DNA of 64,000 nt. Source: an uncultured Clostridia bacterium. GTDB taxonomy: Bacteria; Bacillota; Clostridia; Oscillospirales; Ruminococcaceae. A program made the position numbers and the translations under genes. Below, in pieces: positions 57,876 to 64,000 of the stretch (positions are counted from its first letter, which is position 1; the number at the start of each line of letters is the position of its first letter). The stretch spans positions 1 through 64,000 of the forward strand of contig CANQXS010000005.1 in NCBI GenBank assembly GCA_947627875.1, given 5' to 3'. Under the pieces are notes generated by a model. The model had not been told where the DNA came from, did no database searches, and worked only from the letters and a program-made list of their open reading frames with translations.

Positions 57876-59390
57876 TCAGCCGAGCTGTTCGGCTCTCTCG
57901 TAGCTGAACCCTCTGTCCGGCGTGAGGCGAGCGGGGCGGAGCTCGAAGTATTTGATTGCGAATTCGTCGAGCTCGAATTTAAGCTCCGCGCTGCCCTCGG
58001 CGGAAAGCCTCTGCGAGCTCACTGCGGGGTATGCCGCCGACTGCAAAAGCTCCTTCTGTTCCCGGCTGAGGCTTCTCGGCTCGCCGAGGTCGTGCCAGAG
58101 CTTGAGCGGGTTGCAGCATTTTTCGTCTACCGTCTTTGTGATAAGGCAGAGCTCGCCCTCCGCGGGGAGAGTGAAGCCGAGCGAAAGCTCTCTGCCCTCG
58201 CGCTTGCGGTCCGCGTTCCAAAGGACGCCCTTGTAAACATCTCCGTCTTTTACGATAACGGCGTCGTCGGAGCGGTGTACGCATTCGCCGCCGACGAGAT
58301 TCTTGAAGAAAGCGAAGCTCCAGAACGTCGGCTTCGGGATACAGCCGTTTGCAACGAGCCCGAAGCCCCCGTGGAGCGGCGCGAAGGGAACTCCGTTCTC
58401 CTCAAATATGTCTCCGAAGGTCCAGTAGGAATAGCTCTCGTTAATGTCGCCGAGCCTCGAAAGCTGGTGGCAGAGGAAAGCCGCGTTGCGGTTGGTGTCG
58501 TGAATCGGGTTGTCGGGGCTGTAAGAGGTGTTGAACTCGGTAATGTGTATCGGCAGTCCCTTATAGCATTCGTGGCTGTCGATGATGTCGCGGGTGGTCT
58601 TAAGGTTTGCAAACCCCGCCTCGGGGTCCATAAGCTCCTGATAGACGTAATGCCCGTTTCGGTCGGGCTGTTCGGTGGTGTAGTGGTGGCGGGTAACGAA
58701 GTCTGGCTTTATGCCCTTTTCCTCGCAGTGCTCCATAAACTTCGAGATCCAGAGCTCGTCCGAGCCGCCGCAGACCGCAGGTCCGCCCACCTTAAACCTC
58801 GGGTCGACCTCCTTTACCGCCGCAAAGGTTTCGTCAAAGAGCTTGAAATACGCCTGCATATCGGCTTTTTCCCAGAACCCGGGGAGGTTCGGCTCGTTCC
58901 ATACCTCTATCGGGTAGGTGACAGCTTCGTCGGCGCCGTAGCGCTCGATAAGGTGGCGGAGCGTAGCTTTTACAAGGTCGTTCCAGAGGGCGTAGTCCTT
59001 CGGCGGGCAGGTGTGTCCTCCCCAGACGAACACTCTGTTTTCGCTCGAAGCGAGCCGCCCGGGCATAAATCCCAGCTCGAGGAAGGGCTTTAACCCGACT
59101 TCGCGGTAAGAGTCCATAACGAGGTCGAGATAGGTAAAGCAGTAGTCGCGGTAGGTCACTTCTCCCGTGCGCCAGTTGAAGCCCTCGCGGTATATCGCCA
59201 TATCGTCGTGGAAGAGCCCGTGACCGCGTATGTGCTTGAAGCCGATGTATTTCTGAACGAGCTTTAGCTGCTCAAAGTATTCCCTTTGGAGCGCAAGACC
59301 CATTCTGCCGGTGCCGACGCAGTAGTCGACGTTATTTTTGAAGTCGACTCTGTCCCCGGGGCTTATGACGTATGTTTTTTCGATTTTCAT
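57876..59390 (-). CDS. GH39 glycoside hydrolase, probable beta-xylosidase
   Basis: A 504-residue cytoplasmic enzyme (no signal peptide) that would release xylose from short xylo-oligosaccharides. GH39 markers: HIRGHGLFHDDM, the acid/base Glu in IEVWNEPNLPGFW, DFVTRHHYTTEQ, and the nucleophile Glu in IHITEFNTSYSP, with NESYSYWTFGDIFEE following. A C-terminal beta-sandwich completes the fold. Length matches beta-xylosidase XynB of Clostridia. The consensus promoter at 59420-59448 drives it. Together with xylB it makes an intracellular xylan-utilisation route. Confidence 0.9.
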   Translation of the reverse strand: MKIEKTYVISPGDRVDFKNNVDYCVGTGRMGLALQREYFEQLKLVQKYIGFKHIRGHGLFHDDMAIYREGFNWRTGEVTYRDYCFTYLDLVMDSYREVGLKPFLELGFMPGRLASSENRVFVWGGHTCPPKDYALWNDLVKATLRHLIERYGADEAVTYPIEVWNEPNLPGFWEKADMQAYFKLFDETFAAVKEVDPRFKVGGPAVCGGSDELWISKFMEHCEEKGIKPDFVTRHHYTTEQPDRNGHYVYQELMDPEAGFANLKTTRDIIDSHECYKGLPIHITEFNTSYSPDNPIHDTNRNAAFLCHQLSRLGDINESYSYWTFGDIFEENGVPFAPLHGGFGLVANGCIPKPTFWSFAFFKNLVGGECVHRSDDAVIVKDGDVYKGVLWNADRKREGRELSLGFTLPAEGELCLITKTVDEKCCNPLKLWHDLGEPRSLSREQKELLQSAAYPAVSSQRLSAEGSAELKFELDEFAIKYFELRPARLTPDRGFSYERAEQLG

Positions 59391-59419
59391 ATAATGTCAC
59401 CTCACAAATTCTTTTGTTA

Positions 59420-59448
59420 ATTTTAACAGATTTCCGAGCGGTTGTCAA
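59420..59448 (-). promoter_or_regulatory. Promoter of the GH39 operon
   Basis: On the minus strand, TTGACA (59443-59448) and TAAAAT (59420-59425), spacer 17 bases. Confidence 0.8.
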
Positions 59449-59515
59449 CCCGAATCATAAGAAACATACAAATCCCGCAAAACCCGTAAAATCACGCTAT
59501 TTTGCGCTTTAGCTG

Positions 59516-59544
59516 TTGACAAGGCGCAATTTATGGTGTATAAT
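59516..59544 (+). promoter_or_regulatory. Promoter of the large transglutaminase-like gene
   Basis: TTGACA (59516-59521) and TATAAT (59539-59544), exact consensus with a 17-base spacer. Confidence 0.85.
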
Positions 59545-59600
59545 ATATCAGTCTTATTACAGACAATATCAGACAATAACATTTTGGGAGGAACAACAAC

Positions 59601-62600
59601 GTGAAAAAGAGGCTTTTAAGTGTTCTTATCGCGCTATGTCTGTCGTTCGCGCTTATCCCGAGCGGGCTTGTCACAAAGACCGCCGAAGCGATTTCGACCG
59701 ACGTTTCAAGGTACTTCTACGATCAACTCGACTCCAACGCAAAACTCATCTACGACGGCATGGTCGAGATGTATGAACAAGACATCTTCAAGACCGGCAC
59801 CGGCGTATACGAATTCACCGCTGCGGAATACCCCGCGCTTCAGCCGCTCATCACCGCTCATATGAACGGCTCGGCAAATATCCTCAACGATTACGCCGCC
59901 GCGCGCGACGCCTTCTATGCCGACTACCCCGATATCTTCTATGTCGACTTCTCGGCGCTCACGGTAAAGATAACTTCTCAAAGCGGCGAATACCACCTCT
60001 ACCTCGGTCCCGGCAGATACGTCACCTATTACACCCCGGGCTTTGAGAGCGTTTCCGACGTTGAAGCCGCCCTCGCGGATTATAACGCCGCGCTCAATAC
60101 CCTTGTAGCGGTCGGCAGCGCCGAGTCAACGCCCGAGAAGAAGGTCGAGGCTGTTCACGACTACATAACCAAGCACGTCACCTACCGCGACGAATTAAGC
60201 GTCGCCCCCGAGAATATGGGCTTTGTCCGCACCGCTTACGGCGCGCTCGTCAAGCACGAGGGCGTCTGCGAGTCCTACACCCGCGCCTTCAAAGCGGCTA
60301 TGGATAAGCTCGGTATTCCCTGCGTCGTCGTTTACGGAATCTACCGCCACGACGACAACGTCGCCGAGTTCCACATCTGGAACGAGGTCGAGATAAACGG
60401 CGAGTGGTTCGCCGTCGACGTAACGATGGACGACCCCATCAACCCGAAAACCAAAGACACCAGCACCGGCGAGGACGGCTACGAGAACCACAAGTATATG
60501 CTCGTCGGGACCTCGGTCATGGCTCTCAATCATCAGGAGTCCTCTCAGATGTCGGACGGCGGCTTTAAGTTCGGCTACCCGATGGTCGGCGTCGACGCCC
60601 ACGGCTTCACCGACATCAGCGACGAAAACAGCCCCCTCAGGATCAGATATAAGGTAAACGAGTTTGAAGATATCGAAGCCGGGACCTTCTATGTAAGCTA
60701 CATGGGAATGAACGTCAACGATATGATCAAAAACGGCTACTACCTCATTATGCGCAACAAGGTCTTCGACGTCGAGCAGGGCTGGCAGAACACCGAGTGG
60801 TATTACTGCATACCCGAAATGTATAACAACGCCGGCTTCCCGACCGTCGGCAACGAGACTTTGTTCTATATGGGTCATGTTCAGTATCTCGAATTCGGCG
60901 TTACAACGATCCCTTATCCGCCGATCCCCGCCGACCACAGCCAGATACTCAGCTATGATTCCTACTTCCACGGCGACACTTCGCTCCTTCTTGCCGATTC
61001 CGGAATGATAGAAAACGAATACGGCGACTACCGTCCCGCCCCCGCGGTCATGAAGGCCGACCCGAAGATGACCGTCACCCTCGACATCGGTCCCACCTAC
61101 CATGTCAAGGCATATTACAACGATATCCTCGTTACTCCCGAGGTTTACGCCCAATACTGCGCGCCCGGCGACGTTACCGCTCCCGGCTATCAGGAGGCTC
61201 TTCGCAGCGCCACCGTCGACGACATCACCGTAAGGGTCGACGTTATCGACAAGCTCACCGGCAAATACCAGTCCGACAGCTATTACAACAGCCTTATCGG
61301 CAACTTCGCGCTCTCGTTTGAGGGTCAGGAGACCGTCCTCGAATTCGACTTCAAGCCGAGCGAGCTCTGGGCGGACGACAACGTTCTCTACGACTTCACT
61401 CTTCAGGGTCTCGTCGGAGCCTACAGCGGCAAAGAGCCCTCGCCGTTCAACTACGGCGCCGCTCATCCCTGCGCGATATGCAGCTGGAGGAGCAGGGGAT
61501 TCGATTACAACGTATTCGCAAAGCCCACCCTTGTCGACGACAGCGACCTCTCTATGGAGGGCTGGACCGACAGCGACGGCAACGTATGGGAAGGCACCAA
61601 GTGGGACGAGGACTATAAGTCGAGGCTTATGCTCGTCGTCTCCGACACCGGCAAGAAAGACGCCCACAATATGGAGGAAATGGTCGAAGGCGAGGGCGAA
61701 GACGTTCTCTCGGCTCTTACCTATAACATCAACCTCACTCTTTGCCGTAAGCAGTGGGCAGAGCTCGGCGACGGAATGTCGGTAAGGATCCAGCTCGGAT
61801 TCCCCGAGGGCTACGGTCCCGAGGACGAGGGCATTATCTTCAAGGCATACCACTTTAATAAAGACAGCTCGGGCAACATCATCGGCATCGAAGAGATACC
61901 CTGCACCATAACAAAGTACGGGCTTCTCATCGAGGTCAGAAAGTTCTCGCCATTCGCGATAGTAGCGGTCCGCGGCGAGCCCGACCCCGAAAAGAGGATC
62001 GAGCTCATATCCGACGTCGGCGGCAGCGTAAGCGCGGTCGGCAGCGAGAACGGCTCCCTCGTTCTTAACCCCGGAGACACCGCTACCGTCACCGTAACTG
62101 CCGACAGCGGCTACGTCATCGACACGGTCATCGCCTCCGGTCTCACCAAGAACGTAAACTACTCCGAGAACGGCGAGACATATTCCTTCGAGGTCTCCTA
62201 TGACGACATCGAGCTCGGCGCGACCATCGTCAGCGCGAAGTTCATAGCCGCCTCGGTCGCTTCTCAGCTCGAGGGCGAAAGCGTCATACCCGAGGTCACC
62301 GCTCCCGCGCCCTTCAGCATCGGCACCACTACCGTCAGCGTTGAAAACGGCGGCAGCCTCGTTTTAAGAGTATCCGACCCCAACAACGCCTACGCCTATC
62401 AGTGGTATCAGGTAAACGGCAACGGCGAAGGTCACGACAGAATGGTCGGCACCGGCGATGAGCTCATCATCAGTGAAGCCGACAGCAAATACGCCGGCAC
62501 TTACTACGTTACGGCTGTAGCCTTTGCCGGCGGCAGCACCGCCTCCACAAAGTCGAACGACTTTGTTACCGTCAACGTGACCCACGCCCACGAGTACGGC

Positions 62601-63992
62601 AAGCAGGGCTATGCATCGGGCGACAGCGGTCACTACTTCATCTGCAATGTCTGCGGAGAGCATTCCGATATACAGCCTCACGTTTACAACGCCCAGGGCG
62701 TATGCGGCTACTGCGGTCATACCAATGACGGCACCCACGAGCACGACTACGGCAGCGTTTACTACTCCGCCGGAGACGCGGGTCACTATCAGTCCTGTAA
62801 CCATATAAATGCCGACGGCACCGTCTGCGGCTCCGTTACCCCGACCGTTCCCCACGAATACGGACCCGACGGAAAGTGCAAGCTCTGCGGTCATTATAAT
62901 GACGCTATGCACACTCACACTTACGGCGACGAGCTCCTCTACGACGACGCCTCGGGTCACTACACTCAGTGCACTCATATCAATCCCGAGACCGGCGAGC
63001 GCTGCGCTTCGCGCACGGCACTTCTGCCTCACGACACCCAGAACGCCGACCATAAATGCGCCTGCGGCTATGCCGACGTAACTGTTGAGCATACCTACGG
63101 CGGCTATGTTGCCGACGGCGAGCGCGGTCATTACAAGGTCTGCGAGGTCTGCGGAACTCATTCTCCCGTCGAGGAGCATATCTACGGCGACGACGGAGTC
63201 TGCACTGCCTGCGGATTTGTCAACGACGCCGCTCATAAGCACATCTACGACGACGAATGGGAATATGACTCCCAAGGTCACTATCAGGTCTGCGAGCGCC
63301 TTATGCAGGACGGCAGCGCCTGCCCCGTCAGAAAGGATTACGCCGAGCACCGCTACGACGCCGAAGGAAGATGTATCTGCGGATATGTCAACGACGCGGT
63401 ACACGTTCACAATACCCTCGGCAGCTATACCGCCGACGGCGATAACGGTCACTACAGATACTGCACTCATCTTAACGCAGACGGCACCGTCTGCGGTCAG
63501 CGCACCGACATCGAGCCTCACCAATACGGCGCCGACGGTGTCTGCGCCCTCTGCAAATACGTCAGCAGCGATACTCACGTTCACACCTTCGGGACCGAGC
63601 TCTTCTACGACGACGCCTCGGGGCATTACACCCGCTGCACCCATGTAAATCCCGTCACGGGCTTGCAGTGTACCGTTCGCTCCCAAATCGTCCCGCATGA
63701 TACGAATAACGCCGCCCACAAATGCGTCTGCGGCTACACCGCTCCCGCAACGCATGTTCATTCCTACCTTCTGAACTTCAACAGCTACAACCACTGGTAT
63801 CAGTGCGCAGGCTGCGGTGAGATCGCGGGAATGTCGCAGCATACGTTCGTCAACGGCGTCTGCACGGTATGCAGGGTTCCCGACCCGAACGCCGGCGCTG
63901 AAGTTCAGCCTCCCGAGACCGCTCCCGACGACAGCGGAGTCGAAATCGAAGCTCCTACCGAGGGCAAGGCTCAGCTCACTTTCGCCGAGTAA
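59601..63992 (+). CDS. Large secreted transglutaminase-like protein with eight His/Cys-rich repeats
   Basis: A 1463-residue extracellular protein. Signal peptide 1-30 (TAEA|IS). Transglutaminase-like core: KHVTYRD, GVCESYTRAF with Cys223, FHIWNEV with His258 and AVDVTMDDP with Asp273. A beta-rich middle (about 300-800), then a KKIYR-free Ig-like part with QWYQVNGNGEGH (about 930). From residue 994 eight modules of 48-59 residues follow, each about HxHxYG...GHYxxC...C(x)C...PHxYGxDGxCxxCGxxND, looking like zinc ribbons; modules 2-3 resemble 6-7. The protein ends ELAPTEGK-like without a sorting signal. Likely a cell-surface binding or cross-linking protein. Confidence 0.85.
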   Translation: MKKRLLSVLIALCLSFALIPSGLVTKTAEAISTDVSRYFYDQLDSNAKLIYDGMVEMYEQDIFKTGTGVYEFTAAEYPALQPLITAHMNGSANILNDYAAARDAFYADYPDIFYVDFSALTVKITSQSGEYHLYLGPGRYVTYYTPGFESVSDVEAALADYNAALNTLVAVGSAESTPEKKVEAVHDYITKHVTYRDELSVAPENMGFVRTAYGALVKHEGVCESYTRAFKAAMDKLGIPCVVVYGIYRHDDNVAEFHIWNEVEINGEWFAVDVTMDDPINPKTKDTSTGEDGYENHKYMLVGTSVMALNHQESSQMSDGGFKFGYPMVGVDAHGFTDISDENSPLRIRYKVNEFEDIEAGTFYVSYMGMNVNDMIKNGYYLIMRNKVFDVEQGWQNTEWYYCIPEMYNNAGFPTVGNETLFYMGHVQYLEFGVTTIPYPPIPADHSQILSYDSYFHGDTSLLLADSGMIENEYGDYRPAPAVMKADPKMTVTLDIGPTYHVKAYYNDILVTPEVYAQYCAPGDVTAPGYQEALRSATVDDITVRVDVIDKLTGKYQSDSYYNSLIGNFALSFEGQETVLEFDFKPSELWADDNVLYDFTLQGLVGAYSGKEPSPFNYGAAHPCAICSWRSRGFDYNVFAKPTLVDDSDLSMEGWTDSDGNVWEGTKWDEDYKSRLMLVVSDTGKKDAHNMEEMVEGEGEDVLSALTYNINLTLCRKQWAELGDGMSVRIQLGFPEGYGPEDEGIIFKAYHFNKDSSGNIIGIEEIPCTITKYGLLIEVRKFSPFAIVAVRGEPDPEKRIELISDVGGSVSAVGSENGSLVLNPGDTATVTVTADSGYVIDTVIASGLTKNVNYSENGETYSFEVSYDDIELGATIVSAKFIAASVASQLEGESVIPEVTAPAPFSIGTTTVSVENGGSLVLRVSDPNNAYAYQWYQVNGNGEGHDRMVGTGDELIISEADSKYAGTYYVTAVAFAGGSTASTKSNDFVTVNVTHAHEYGKQGYASGDSGHYFICNVCGEHSDIQPHVYNAQGVCGYCGHTNDGTHEHDYGSVYYSAGDAGHYQSCNHINADGTVCGSVTPTVPHEYGPDGKCKLCGHYNDAMHTHTYGDELLYDDASGHYTQCTHINPETGERCASRTALLPHDTQNADHKCACGYADVTVEHTYGGYVADGERGHYKVCEVCGTHSPVEEHIYGDDGVCTACGFVNDAAHKHIYDDEWEYDSQGHYQVCERLMQDGSACPVRKDYAEHRYDAEGRCICGYVNDAVHVHNTLGSYTADGDNGHYRYCTHLNADGTVCGQRTDIEPHQYGADGVCALCKYVSSDTHVHTFGTELFYDDASGHYTRCTHVNPVTGLQCTVRSQIVPHDTNNAAHKCVCGYTAPATHVHSYLLNFNSYNHWYQCAGCGEIAGMSQHTFVNGVCTVCRVPDPNAGAEVQPPETAPDDSGVEIEAPTEGKAQLTFAE

Positions 63993-64000
63993 ACAAAAAC

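Noticed and set aside
60195-61853. 552-codon open frame on the minus strand
   Set aside because: It is antisense to the large transglutaminase-like gene; GC-rich codon periodicity opens the opposite strand, composition is Val/Asp/Gly-skewed and no ribosome site or domain is seen.
62364-63842. 492-codon open frame on the minus strand
   Set aside because: Shadow of the repeat region of the same gene; Val/Gly/Ala-rich low-complexity product with no start signal.

Overview
The window looks like a chromosomal segment of an anaerobic, spore-forming member of the Clostridia, most likely an uncultured gut Oscillospiraceae/Ruminococcaceae-type bacterium. The reasons are the spore-coat pair sipL-spoIVA, cwlD- and spoIID-type genes, a dockerin-bearing glycoside hydrolase, formate-tetrahydrofolate ligase, an NPxTG-type surface protein, a second (ParE/ParC-type) topoisomerase pair and GC-rich hairpin repeats between genes. 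The organism is inferred from gene content; no rRNA or tRNA gene was seen.

Layout. 1-2.8 kb is the end of a mobilizable element: a small partial gene, a relaxase, MobC, and a gene-free stretch with five copies of an AACGGACATTTTTT-like direct repeat (candidate oriT or iterons). 2.9-8.4 kb is one operon: ECF sigma factor, overlapping membrane anti-sigma candidate, lipoprotein, two membrane proteins and an ABC ATPase. 8.5-19 kb holds an interspersed hairpin repeat, a tiny Gly/Cys-rich membrane protein, a ClpC-like ATPase, radA, cwlD, the trkA-trkH potassium uptake pair followed by a frameshifted DUF3784 gene, and two related secreted Cys-rich proteins. 19-29 kb holds htpG, galE, a GH30-like dockerin enzyme, a sortase-type small surface protein, fhs, an hsp20 gene with a CIRCE-like operator, a DUF1292 gene, and a promoter-to-terminator unit with no long reading frame (candidate ncRNA or leader) carrying five extended Shine-Dalgarno-like repeats. 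29-38.5 kb holds sipL-spoIVA, an XRE regulator, a four-gene operon with RnfD/E/A-like membrane proteins that lack most known cofactor ligands, a small MecA-C-terminal-like protein, and rpe. 38.5-49.8 kb holds a second copy of the interspersed repeat, the topoisomerase pair, a second sigma/anti-sigma pair, an ArgC homologue without its catalytic cysteine, hflX, and a SpoIID homologue without its catalytic glutamate. 49.8-64 kb holds GH127-like and GH39 enzymes and xylulokinase (arabinose/xylose glycan use), a thiol/Fe-S membrane redox module, an orphan MazF-type toxin, an S51-family peptidase, and a large secreted transglutaminase-like protein ending in eight His/Cys-rich repeats.

Many genes have near-consensus vegetative promoters with exact 17-base spacers, and most convergent genes are separated by strong hairpin terminators. 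The most unusual items are the SD-repeat RNA unit (about 28.49-28.89 kb), the cofactor-poor Rnf-like operon (33.8-37.5 kb), the compensated hairpin in the interspersed repeat, the candidate oriT repeats, and several paralogues that have lost catalytic residues. Function statements rest on motif reading by eye; no database search was run.
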